Of a DNA stretch of 64,000 bases, positions 45,201 to 56,068 are shown piece by piece (position 1 is the stretch's first letter; every line of letters starts with the position of its first letter). Below the pieces are notes generated by a model that saw only the letters and a list, made by a program, of their open reading frames with translations, did no database searches and was not told the DNA's origin. Source of the DNA: Abelmoschus esculentus. Its lineage: Eukaryota; Streptophyta; Magnoliopsida; Malvales; Malvaceae. Made by a program: the position numbers and the translations under genes. Location: contig JAUCBN010000029.1 of the NCBI GenBank assembly GCA_035048815.1, positions 17,290,501 through 17,354,500 on the forward strand. Reading direction: 5' to 3'.

Positions 45201-47607
45201 CAAATGATACAACTTTAAGCTTATCTCACAGTATGGTCACTTATGAGATGCAGCTTTATGTAATCTGGATAATAAGGCACTTGTCTTTGGCTCAAATCTG
45301 ATATTGGTACTGGTTCCAGCTACGCATCATAAATAAACTATTTGCTCTATTTACTTTGTACAGTTTTTGGAAGATTTCATAGATGGAGCTGAAGTTGCAT
45401 CTCTGTTAGACTGTATTCGGCTCACTGCGGGTCCTTTGCATGCTCTTGCTGCTGCAACTCGGCCTGCTCGAGCTAGTCCTGCTCCTGGAGTCTCTGGGGG
45501 ATCTGGAGCTATTTCTTCTATGCCAAAACAGTCAGGATACACTCCATTGCAGGGACTTCTGCCAAGCAGCTCAACCACAAATGTTAATCAGGCTGCTGCT
45601 GTTCCTGCAGGTAATGCTGCTGCATCTGCTTCTGCAGGCTCTATGGGGAACCATAGTCTCCATGGAGCTGCAATGTTAGCGGCTGGGAGAGGTAGCCCTG
45701 GCATTGTACCCAGCTCACTGTTGCCCATTGATGTTTCCGTTGTATTGCGTGGTCCATATTGGATACGCATAATATATCGCAAGCGTTTTGCAGTTGACAT
45801 GCGGTGCTTCGCTGGTGATCAGGTTTGGCTGCAACCAGCAACGCAACCTGCAACACCACCAAGGGGGGGATATTCTGTTGGAGGGTCCTTACCATGTCCA
45901 CAATTCAGACCTTTCATTATGGAGCATGTTGCCCAAGAACTAAACGGATTAGATTCTGGTTTCACAAGTGGCCAACAAACAGTTGGCCCAGTGAATTCAA
46001 ACAATACGAACTTGAGTTCAGGTCCACAGTTTTCTGCAAATGGAAACAGAGTTAACCTTACTACCTCTGCAGCAATGTCTAGAGAAGCAAACCAGGTAGC
46101 TGGTTTAAACCGCGTGGGAAATGCTCTTCCAGGATCACCAAATTTGGCTGTTGTGAGCTCAGGATTGCCGATACGTCGACCGCCTAGTAGCGGTGTTCCT
46201 GCACATGTTAGAGGGGAACTGAATACTGCCATTATTGGACTTGGTGATGATGGAGGATATGGTGGTGGATGGGTTCCTGTTGTAGCACTTAAGAAGGTTT
46301 TGAGGGGTATTCTTAAGTACCTTGGAGTTCTGTGGTTATTTGCTCAGTTGCCCGAGCTTTTGAAAGAGATCCTCGGATCAATCTTGAAGGACAATGAAGG
46401 TGCACTTTTGAACTTGGACCAAGAACAGCCTGCCTTGCGTTTCTTTGTGGGGTAAGATAAATTTACAGTTACAGTATGTCACTTTTCTTCTTGCATGAAA
46501 CCTTTTATCTTTGATGATTTTTCACTGATTTATTTTCAAAGTACATGATTAATTTGGTTGCTTCGGTTGTCCTCGGTGTAAACTGATGGATAATAATGCA
46601 TGTAAAACCATTTGATGCCTAGCATTGAACATAACAACCTCCCTTAAAAGTTTTCAGCAAATGGACTGTCTGAATTTTTGCTCATTGTGCTTTGCATCTT
46701 AATTCCCTAATAGATGTAGGGGGGAATTGCTCTGGTTTGTTGATTGATTCAGTTGTGTACAATGATCCTCTCTTCGGGCCGATTTTGTGTTTTTTATATG
46801 TAGTTCGAATTCGGATAATCATCTGATCACATGTCTTTCTGCAGAGGTTATGTGTTTGCCGTAAGTGTCCACAGAGTTCAACTTCTTCTTCAGGTTCTTA
46901 GTGTGAAGCGCTTCCATCATCATCAACAACAACAACAGCAACAAAACAATGCTAATGCTCAAGAGGAATTAACTCAGTCTGAAATAAGTGAGATATGTGA
47001 CTACTTTAGCCGACGTGTTGCATCCGAACCTTATGATGCTTCACGTGTCGCATCATTTATCACACTTCTCACATTACCCATTTCAGTTTTACGAGAATTC
47101 CTGAAATTAATAGCTTGGAAAAAAGGATTAGCACTAACACAAACCGGAGATATAGCTCCTGCTCAGAAACCACGTATCGAGTTATGTCTTGAAAATCATA
47201 CAGGGGTGAACATTGGAGATGCTTCTGAAAGTTCATCTGCAACTAAAAGCAATATCCACTACAATCGACCTCATAACTCTGTTGATTTTGCTCTGACGGT
47301 TGTACTTGATCCTGTACATATACCTCATATAAATACTGCCGGTGGTGCTGCATGGCTGCCCTATTGTGTCTCGGTGAGATTAAGATATTCCTTTGGTGAA
47401 AACCCTACTGTGTCGTTTCTTGAAATGGAAGGAAGCCATGGAGGACGGGCGTGCTGGTTGCGGCTTGACGAGTGGGAGAAGTGCAAGCAGATGGTGTCTC
47501 GGACGATCGAGGCTAGCTGTTCTTCACCGGCGGATGCAACTCAGGGAAGGTTAAGGACAGTGGCCGACAATGTACAAAGAGCTCTCATCAGTGCCTTCAA
47601 GGATTGA
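39278..47607 (+). CDS. MED14: Mediator subunit 14 (MED14/STRUWWELPETER)
   Basis: Eight exons join in phase to 1,799 residues: 39278-39487, 40444-41505, 41726-41820, 42107-42281, 42393-43395, 43478-44481, 45364-46451 and 46845-47607. Mediator carries signals from activators to RNA polymerase II; MED14 is the backbone linking head, middle and tail. Arabidopsis STRUWWELPETER controls cell number and stress-related transcription. The conserved N-terminal part runs from MAELGQPTVDFSSLVSRTAE through LNVLAKWCQQVPLIQYCQQL, RAPVYDVPSAVEVLLTGSYE, RLPKCIED and DGEFKVLVTLGYRGHLSLWR. A Ser-rich middle (residues about 560-830) is poorly conserved. The C-terminal part has VVLRGPYWIRIIYRKRFAVD and GGGWVPVVALKKVLRGILKY and a His-Gln run near 46915-46945 (HHHQQQQQQQ). 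A start three codons earlier is only TTG. Intron 1 is about 956 bp and intron 6 has internal duplications. Intact; slightly longer than Arabidopsis MED14. Confidence 0.95.
44868..45070 (+). repeat. Two-copy ~99-bp tandem duplication in MED14 intron 6
   Basis: GTTGGCTTAAA, TTTTCTTTGAACT, ACTAAGAG, ATGAGCAT, GTTCCCT and TGACAAGTA occur in the same order in two units about 99 bp apart. A second short duplication (GTGGTCACTTACGAGATG and ATGGTCACTTATGAGATG) is at about 45144 and 45233. Confidence 0.75.
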
Positions 47608-48964
47608 ACAATGATGGTATTTCAAAGATGGATAAAAATCCAGCTTTTTTTTTTTGTTATTTCAACTCTAAGTTTTAATGGTATCTGCTGATTTGATTAG
47701 GATTTCACTGTAAATTTGATTAGTGTTAATATATTTACATCAAGTAGCAAGTTCACATTTTTTTTTTACTATTTCCAGGAAAAAGGAAATCATATGCATT
47801 TGGACTGTAAAATTATCTGTTCCATCAAAATCCTGTTCATAGGTAGGTGGTTAGATTAAATTGTAGCCCAGATTCTTTTTAAAAAAAATCATTACCTGGG
47901 TGATTTTTTATTGTTCGTAATGATATTAAAATATTATTTTATAATAATATTTGTGTATTTTGCAAATAAATTAAACCAAAAACCATCAATAAATGTGGTT
48001 ACTTTAGAATATAAACTAAAATATTGTAATTTGTGAAGAGAGTTGTAACTAATTATATATATATATATACCGTTTTTTTTACGATTTTTGTAAGAAATTA
48101 TGTACATAGTTCGTAATTAATTATGTACAAAAATGACCGGATAAACCGGATAATCTTTTTTTAGTATTCTTTTAATGACGTTTTCCTAGAATCACCCAAA
48201 AATTGATGCTCCCGTGTGTAGAATAAATTTAGTGCAACCACCACTGACGGAGTGTTTTGGATTTCGAAACAAGAATATATTATTTTTTGAGGTTTAATTT
48301 TAAAATAAATGTTTAAATTATTTTACAATATATATTTTAAATATTTTTATTAAAATAGATATTTGATATTTTATCCATACCCAATGTAAAAAAATATAAA
48401 GTCAAATAGTTTAATATAAAAAATCAAATCAAATATCTAAATTTTTAGATTGAATAAACGGACTAAATCGGTTAAATCAAATATTTTTATATACCCCTAA
48501 TATAGATGGTTATAAATTTTTAAATTTATGCATTATGAATTAATAAAAAAATAGAATTGTACAATTTGAGGCAACTGATAAAAATATTAGGATTGAAGGA
48601 AATAATATATTTATTGTTCTAGTTAGGGATAATAGACATGTACACTTTTACAGATTTTACATCGTATTTGTTTTAATTAGAGTGAAGATGTGTATAAGTT
48701 TACTAGACAGTGAATGTGCGTGGATGTAAAACTTTATACTCATCGTGAATAGTGAGTAGGTAATAGATTTAAGACCTTATATGTCCCGTATTCACCTACT
48801 CCACATTCATCTATCATGTAAATTTTGGACCATTTACGTTTGTAGACTACAAATTTTAATTATGGTATTTTATTTACTAAGACACCTCTTCATTTAAATA
48901 TTTATGTCTTTTTTCGGGGAAAAATAATGGAAATAAATGTTGTGTTTCTACTAAGGTTAAATAT

Positions 48965-49175
48965 AAAACAGGTGTAACCAACGAAAGTTGGTTTAAGTGA
49001 TAAACAATTTAGTTTCGTTTAAGTGTCAAGTTTGAGACGTTGTGTACGTAAAAAAATCATTATTTGGAGACTTAATCACCAAAACTAGATGTACGACGCT
49101 AATCGATCTAGTTTAATTAGGGCTAGACTCTAGAAAATAGAAGAACAATAAAAAAATAAAAACAAAATAGGTGTA
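48965..49175 (+). mobile_element. SINE with 12-bp target-site duplication
   Basis: The 187-bp body, 48977-49163, begins ACCAACGAAAGTTGGTTTAA, with an A-box-like GGTTTAAGTGATAA (about 48990) and a B-box-like AAGTTTGAGACG (about 49029) at tRNA-like spacing, and ends in an A-rich tail (ACAATAAAAAAATAAAAAC). It is bracketed by AAAACAGGTGTA (48965-48976) and AAAATAGGTGTA (49164-49175), one mismatch in twelve. This is the full signature of a tRNA-derived SINE insertion. It encodes nothing and moves with LINE help. Confidence 0.8.
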
Positions 49176-50217
49176 GAATTTGATAAAATGTTCACTCCAA
49201 AATTATCGTTCAAAAACTAATTTTTCTATATTTTTTAATTAGTATTTATTATTAAAGATTTGATTTTTTTTAATATTCATGATTAGAGGTTATATTTTAA
49301 TATTTATTAATAGGAGTTAAATTTTTTTAATATTTATGATGGATTTTAATCTTAAAATTTATATTTTAATATTTGTTATTAGTGATTGATTTTTCAATAT
49401 TTATTATTGTGGGAATAACCTTAAAAAAAATCATATTGATTTTTAGGGGTTCAACTTTTTAATACTAGTTACTATGGACCTATTTTTAAAATTTATTTAT
49501 TTTCACTACTTACTATCAGGATAAAGATTTAGGTAGTAATGTGCAATCACAACAACGGCCGTTTTTGACAGAAATGACATATCTAAAATCACGATATTTA
49601 CAATAATTATATCCATAATAACATATGTTATTAAAATATTTCACAATCGTAATACTAATAGTAGTGACCGAAATAATATTTATTATGTCTAAAATCACAA
49701 TAAACGTAACACGATTAAAAATATAATTATAACTATAATTATAATTATAATCTAAATCTTTGATTTAGGGCTCAATTTTTAAGTGCGTCTAGGTTCATTA
49801 AAAACTCCGGGCCAATACTGGTTAAGACCCATGTATTTTTGGGTCGAGATATCATCTTATGGATTACATATTGTTCAATTATATTTTTAACGTATATCGA
49901 AAAAGGCATCAATGAAATATCAAAAACTCAAAATATATTTATTTTAATAAATGCATGGATAAAACTATATACATTCGATATGTGATATTTGAATTATTAA
50001 GAGTTTTTAATTATGTTATTAATTATTGTCCAATACTTTTTATTTATTTTATGTATTTTATGATTGTATTATTATTTTTAATGTTTATGTTGTTAGTCAA
50101 AATTAAGTTTTATTTTGTGTTAACAAAAGTTGTTTTACTTTCATTCCAAACATATCTAAAATTAATGTACAAGATACTAAAATATTTTATAGGTAGAATT
50201 TTTATATTCAATGAATA

Positions 50218-50345
50218 GGAAAAATTGTTAGATAAACTATGTTCATCACGTTATTCGTGGGCTCAATTAGTCAGGATCATTCTTTTTTTTCAAGGTGAAT
50301 CATCACCTCTTTCCTACATGTAATTAGTTGGGGATGAACTTATTT
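50218..50345. mobile_element. MITE-like repeat family D, half copy interrupted by a SINE
   Basis: GGAAAAATTGTTAGATAAAC, then GTTCATCACGTTATTCGTGG, GGTGAATCATCACCTCTTTC and CTACATG follow the reverse complement of the complete copy at 22640-22855 in order. The match ends at the SINE at 50343; the far half is not found to its right. Confidence 0.7.
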
Positions 50346-50527
50346 TTTTAATTAATTATAGTGATTACAGTAGTATCTAATTTGTTCTAGAATATACTCT
50401 TAATCATTAGACATTAATCGCTCGAACACTATATTGTTATTATTAGTATTCAAACTAATAATCTTTAAGAATAACAACTATTTATTTAACCACTAAAGTA
50501 AGATAATTTGTATCGGAGATGAACTTA
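50333..50527 (-). mobile_element. SINE (family S1) with 10-bp target-site duplication
   Basis: GATGAACTTA occurs at 50333-50342 and exactly again at 50518-50527. Between them, read on the minus strand, are an A-box-like TTACTTTAGTGGTTAAATAA, a decayed B-box region (AAGATTATTAGTTTGAATAC), GAGCGATTAATGTCTAATGA, GAGTATATTCTAGAACAAAT and an AT-rich tail ATTAATTAAAAAAATA. Related pieces lie at 925-1036, 53550-53650 and 54300-54445. It lies inside or at the edge of the family D MITE copy, so it inserted later. Confidence 0.8.
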
Positions 50528-51611
50528 AAAAATGGTTTCCGGGTAATTTCGTTGGACCCAAAATCAAACAAAGCTTTCACCTGAATGACGCTTTCTAGGA
50601 ATTTTCCTCATGTGCTTTGCAAGGACATACCCTAGGGGAGGAAGGTAGCAGAGATCGGAACATGGGATATCAAAAATTTTAAGAAATTAGAATTTATTCT
50701 TAAAAATATTTTAAATTAAATTTATTCTCATATTTTTTAAATTTTTATTAAATCTCTCAGTTTATAATTTTTTTAGTTAAATCCTCAAAACTTTTAAAAT
50801 TTTTAATTTATACCTCTAATTAAACAAATTAAACTAACCTCAAACTCATATCTCAATATTCTACAGCTGACACATCCCTTTTCCTAACAATTTGTTAAAA
50901 AATCATATCTGTTTGATTAATTATGTTTTAATTATTATTTTGATATATCATAGATTAGTACAGTAAAGATCTTTATACGAACATCAATCGACTGTTAAAA
51001 CATATTAAAATTATATCATAAAATAAACCACCAAAAAATTAAAGAAAAACATGTCATAAGAATATAAAAAAACATACGTCACAAAAATAATTTTTCTTAT
51101 TAAAATAAAAAAAATAATAAATTTAATAATCAATAATTAAAACTAAAATTAATTATTGACCATTAACGGAAAAAAAAAGCAGTAGGTGGCTTAAATTTTT
51201 AAAAGAGCAACTAGGTTAAAAAAATAATTTATGACCTATTTTAAATTTTTTTGATTTTTTATTATACCTTGTTCACATGCATCACGCTATTAAAAAATAA
51301 AGTGGTTGGATTTCATAATTATTTTTTATATAAAAAATAGATTTGGTGAGAAGGATAATCTATGTTTGAAAATGAAATAAAAGTAAATAAGTATTAAGAA
51401 ATGTCATTTTCAACCACCAAACCAGGATAGAAACTAATTCATAATATCATATTAGTCTCTCTAAGAAACCTACTAAAATCACAGTACCTTTAAGTTAAAA
51501 TTAGAGGTTTGATTAATTAAATATGTTAATTTATATATTTGATAGATAATAAATTGAGATGAAAATTTTAATTAAAAAATAATTTCATAAATATTAAATT
51601 AATATATATAT

Positions 51612-51814
51612 TTCGTATACAAAGACGAAGCTACTTATATTGTGGGAGGGGTCTTTGCCCTTCTTAAATTTTTTGGTATAATTACATTTGAGATCCCTAT
51701 TAGTTTAAATTGTAATAAAATAAAATTTTTGTCCCTCCCAATTTTTAAATTTAAAAGCTTAATAGACCTTTGTCCATCTCAATGTTTGATCCTAGCTCCG
51801 TCCGTGTTCGTATA
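51612..51814. mobile_element. hAT-like MITE with 8-bp target-site duplication
   Basis: The element 51620-51806 (187 bp) starts CAAAGACGAAGCTAC and ends with the imperfect inverse, CTAGCTCCGTCCGTG. TTCGTATA flanks it on both sides (51612-51619 and 51807-51814). CA/TG ends and an 8-bp duplication are the hAT superfamily pattern. No transposase. The GACGGAGCTAGG motif is widespread in plant repeats. Confidence 0.75.
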
Positions 51815-51945
51815 TACTTAGTAATGATATTAAAAAAAATATTTTTTAAAATTTAACTAATACTAATACATATAAAATATTAATGGCTAACAAATTATTA
51901 AAAAAGAATTGAATATAATTGTATTTTTATATGTTATTTTGAAGA

Positions 51946-52204
51946 AATTGTATTATGAATCATTCCTATCAAATCATTTATGGGATCAACCAATCAAAAA
52001 TTTTTATTTAATTATTTTTTTATCTCATCAATTTTATAAAGTAAATCTTAGTAAAAATTGTTTTAAACTTAATTTACGGTAAATATTAGTGAAGATAGCG
52101 AAGATTCACTTGACAAAAATGATGAGGTGAAAAAATATTTAAATAAATACTTTTGATTGGTTGGTTTGATAGATGACGTGATAAAATAACTTATAATATA
52201 ATTT
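51946..52204. mobile_element. MITE-like repeat family A, copy 2
   Basis: It starts AAATTGTATTATGAATCATT and ends TTATAATATAATTT. Inverted arms read GGGATCAACCAATCAAAAAT and, from the other side, AAACCAACCAATCAAAAGTA, followed on both arms by TTTTTTATCTCATCA / TTTTTTCACCTCATCA. It shares middle sequence TAAATATTAG(T/C)GAAGAT with copy 1 at 20051-20306. Confidence 0.78.
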
Positions 52205-53549
52205 TTCGTCATTTTGTTTATTCAAATACTCAAACAACTATTAATTATCATGTAATATTATTAAACACATTTATATAATCAAATAATATAATTCGTTAAT
52301 TAAATTAATTAATGTTATTAATCATCAAATAATATAATTCGTTAATTAAAGACTATAAATAATGTGATAGAACTGGTCTATAAAATATTTTTTTCATCTA
52401 CAGAGTTTAAATTTTATGTAATACATAGATAAAATAACTTTTTTAATAATATTTTATCATCACCATTAATCTATATATTAACTTTTACGTATTTTTTTAT
52501 ATTTTTATTAAACAGATAGATATTTACATTCTTAAAATAAACTATAATATTTAAATTTATAAAAAATAAAATAATATGAGTATCTTTAATCATCGAGTCA
52601 ACTAATAAATCTTGTATCTTATTATTATTTTTTATTATTTTACTTGCATCGTATTAAATGGCTAAATTATCCCTTTAGTCTCTCACAAATATTAATAATA
52701 TAATTTAAGTATTTTAAATATAAATGAGATGTTTGACCCTCCTAAAAATTATTTAATTTTTAATGTTTAAAACATTATTTTTTAATTTTTGACACCTTAT
52801 AAAATTTTATAATTTTATCGTAACCCTTCTTACACAATTTTTAGCTTCATTATTATGAATAAATATAAAATTTTATATTAAAGGACGAATCTATAAATTA
52901 CGAAGAAAGGGTAAAATTAAAATGATTCAATAAAAAATATATAAATTTTTAAATTATGTAAACTTTAATTTTTCAAGGGAATGATCGTCTCTTCTAACCC
53001 GATCGGTTTATCTCTGATCACTACATAATTGTATCATGTTTAAAGTTATAAATCTATGTAATATCGACAATGACAGTTTAACAAATTTAGGAATCTTGTT
53101 CAATTTATTAAAACGATACTCTTATTTTATCATAAATATTATTATATTTAACGATTTTAGGAGTCATGTGTAAATTATTCAAAGATATATAAGTTTTTTC
53201 TTTAAAAAATACCTTTATAAAAAATATTATTAGATTATCCTCTTAAGGAACAAAAAATTAAATACTTAATATCTAAAAATTAAACATTTTTCAGTTTTTC
53301 ACCTAAAAAATGTATTTTTTATGTTTTAAGTTTTAGATAATAATTATATATATTTATATTTTATAAATATTTAATTTAGTTTTTTAAGCCTTCTCTTTTA
53401 AGGTTCTATGTGATCGTTCGACAAAATAATAATATTTTAATATAAAAATAAATGTTCAAATTATATTTTTTAATTTTAGGTTTATAAATTATTTTTGATG
53501 AAAATAAATATTAATATTTTATTTATTTGAATGTATGTGACTGTTCTTT

Positions 53550-53650
53550 TACTGGTGCATTATTGGTAATCAAACCCGTAACCTCTAAGAATAACAATCG
53601 TTTTCTTAACCATCGAAGTAAGATAGTTCGTATTGATGTACATAACTATT
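53550..53650 (-). mobile_element. tRNA-like SINE head (family S1 relative)
   Basis: On the minus strand: ATACGAACTATCTTACTTCG, ATGGTTAAGAAAACGATTGT (A-box zone), then GAGGTTACGGGTTTGATTAC (a good B-box, GGTTTGATTAC). The region after the head differs from the other S1 copies. No flanking duplication found. Confidence 0.55.
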
Positions 53651-54299
53651 AAAATAAGATATATAGTATATTTTAATTTTATTTTTAATTAAAAATTTAG
53701 AATTTTTAAAAAATTCCCATAACTTGAAATTCCCATAAACCCTAAACCTCAAATACTTAAATACATAACCCTTGACCACTCAATCACTCACCATCTTTAG
53801 TCATATTACAAACGATAAAACAAAGTGTCTTTTTTCTTACCGAAAGACTTACACATTATTCGATGTTCATTCTATCATCGTTCGTCACAAAATGTTTAAA
53901 TGATATTTTTGTTTTGGCCTTCGTTTTCCGTTTCACGTGATATTATTCAATTTTCGACAGTGAATAATGGGATAAACAGTTATGATAGTTTAATAATGTA
54001 TATGATAGACGTTGATATGATTATCGACGATAAAGTCGACTTAAATTTAAATATGATCTTTAAAGTTAAAAATTTCAAAATTTTGTTAAATCGTATTTTA
54101 TTAAATTTAATTTTTTAAAATATTAAATTAAAAAAATAATTTATAAAAATTAAAATTATTTTTTAAAATTAACCGTAATTAAATACCAAATTCTTAAAAT
54201 ACTTTTTTATAAAAATAATTTAAAAGCTATAATTCATACACATTTATATATTATCGCATAACAAAAACTTGCAAGTTTTATAACAAAAACTTATAAGTT

Positions 54300-54450
54300 T
54301 TGTGTTTAAATCGCACGAGTCATCTAACCTCAATGGTTAAAGGAACGATTGTTGTAATAAAGTACTAGAGCGATCAATGTCCAATGATTGAGAATATACT
54401 TTAATACAGATACTGCTATAATTATTGTTAGCTGAATAAAAAAAATCTTA
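54300..54450 (+). mobile_element. SINE-like copy, family S1, diverged
   Basis: CATCTAACCTCAATGGTTAA then AGGAACGATTGTTGTAATAA and AGCGATCAATGTCCAATGAT, TGAGAATATACTTTAATACA and an A-rich end near 54440. The B-box segment seems deleted. Confidence 0.5.
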
Positions 54451-54609
54451 TCTTTTTAACGTTTGAAATAAACTAAATAATCTATTGCATCATTTTCTCT
54501 CCCCACCCTACTAAATTATATTAAAAATAAAAAGTATAGTAAATTATATAAATGGTCACTAAATTTTTAAGGTATATTTATTTTGGTCACCGTATTTTTA
54601 AAATATTTA

Positions 54610-54735
54610 ATAAGGTTATCAAACTTTTAGTTTACATTAGATAAAGTCACCTAACTTTTAGTTTATATGGATAAGGCCGCTCAACATTTAGTTCATATTT
54701 AATAAGGTCACCCAACTTTTAGTTTGCCCTATGTT
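54610..54735 (+). repeat. ~31-bp tandem repeat, about four copies
   Basis: Units run AAGGTTATCAAACTTTTAGT, AAAGTCACCTAACTTTTAGT, AAGGCCGCTCAACATTTAGT and AAGGTCACCCAACTTTTAGT, each followed by about 10 bp of TTTA(C/T)AT. The same GTCAC-TCAA theme appears in the GAR1 intron 3 element. Confidence 0.75.
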
Positions 54736-55160
54736 AAATTTTATTAAAAATTATAGTTACTTTTAATATATCCTTAATAAAAATGGCTAAACTATAATAA
54801 TCATCGTTCAACTTTCTTCATACTTCTATTTTAGTCACTAAAATTTAAATTAATCCTTTAAAAATTGAAAAATTTGATTAATCCTTAAAAATTCGATAAA
54901 TATTTTTTTAATTTTTTTAATTAAATTTATCATATTATCATTTTTCATAGTATAACGAGCAAAGTAAAAGAATATATCCTTAATAAAAATGAGTAAACTA
55001 CAATAATTAATGAGATGAATGAATTTTTTAAGTAAATCTTCATTCATATCTACTGTTAATTTATTTTAAAAACATTTATTTTTAAGTGAAAAAAATATAC
55101 ATGAATTTTAGTTATTGATCCATAAACACCAGTGGGGACTTACCACGATAGAATTTCTCC

Positions 55161-56067
55161 TCTATATAGAGACACCCTTGCAGCCTTCACAATCCATTCC
55201 CCAGCGTCTTCTTTCTCTGTTCTTCCTTTTGTTCATTTTCTCCATATTCTTTCTCGTAAAAGTTTTCAACTTTGAACTCTGGAACAGGTAAATTTCTATG
55301 CTGCCTCTTTTTTTTTTTTTTTTATGAGTTTCATTTTCTGTGGATTCTCAATGCTTCATTTCATTATTTATGGTTTAACTTTTGCTGGGTTTGTTTTAAA
55401 TTTCATGTTTATTTACCCTTAGCCTCTCATTTCTGGATTCTCTACCCTCATATGGTCAGAGGCTGAGAATTCTTTTTGTATGGTGTTTTTACAGCTATTA
55501 GTTCAACAAAATCTTGGGTTATTTCTTTTCACTTTGGGGTTTGTTTTGCATTTTTTTTTTACTTTTTAGTGATTTAGTGATTTTTTGCATGCCAAGTCTC
55601 AAAAAAAGGGAAGGATTTGCTTGTCAAGATGTGTTTTTTCCCAGAAAGGCTTTGGAGGATTGCAGTGATTTGTTCTTGCATTTTTTTGAATATTTTTTCA
55701 TTTTTTTTATAATTCATGGATGTTAATAGAAACTCTTCAACTAACTTGGCTTTACTAACTAGAGGAATACAAAGGAATTTGAAAGCTTGAACTTCTATAA
55801 ATTGTGTTAATTTTCCATTCTTTTAGTTCTGGGTTCTATAATTATTTTTGTTTGGTTTTCCTCCAAACTTGGAGATTCTTTACTCTTTTTAAGATTGTTG
55901 TAGCATTTACAACTTTTTATTTTGTTTTTTTATCTTTATTTTGTCATATTCTCAAATATAATGTAGCACTGATGTGAGGTTTGATTCGTATCCTGCTTTT
56001 GTTTCTTCAAAATTCAAGCATAAATTGTAAATAAGGCATGTTTTCATTTCAATTTGAGCATATACAG
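55161..56067 (+). promoter_or_regulatory. GME: GME core promoter and 5'-UTR intron
   Basis: TCTATATAGA at 55161-55170 is a strong TATA box. A leader of about 90 bp ends GGAACAG before GTAAAT at 55288. The acceptor TATACAG at 56061-56067 comes two bases before the ATG at 56069. The T-rich intron is 780 bp. Confidence 0.75.
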
Positions 56068-56068
56068 A

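Larger units (their letters stand above)
47608..55150. other. Long repeat-rich spacer between MED14 and GME
   Basis: About 7.5 kb without a recognisable gene. It begins with the MED14 3' UTR, then is very AT-rich. It contains the SINE-like copies at 48977, 50343, 53550 and 54300, the family D half-copy at 50218, the hAT-like MITE at 51620, family A copy 2 at 51946 and a tandem repeat at 54610. Frames at 49955-50218 and 53900-54118 are of the same low-complexity composition and are not genes. Confidence 0.6.

Noticed and set aside
45819..46232. 137-codon antisense frame in MED14
   Set aside because: A shadow of MED14 exon 7, which is conserved in its own frame.
53560..53640. A tRNA gene on the minus strand
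   Set aside because: It has A- and B-box-like sequence but no cloverleaf or acceptor stem; it fits a SINE head.
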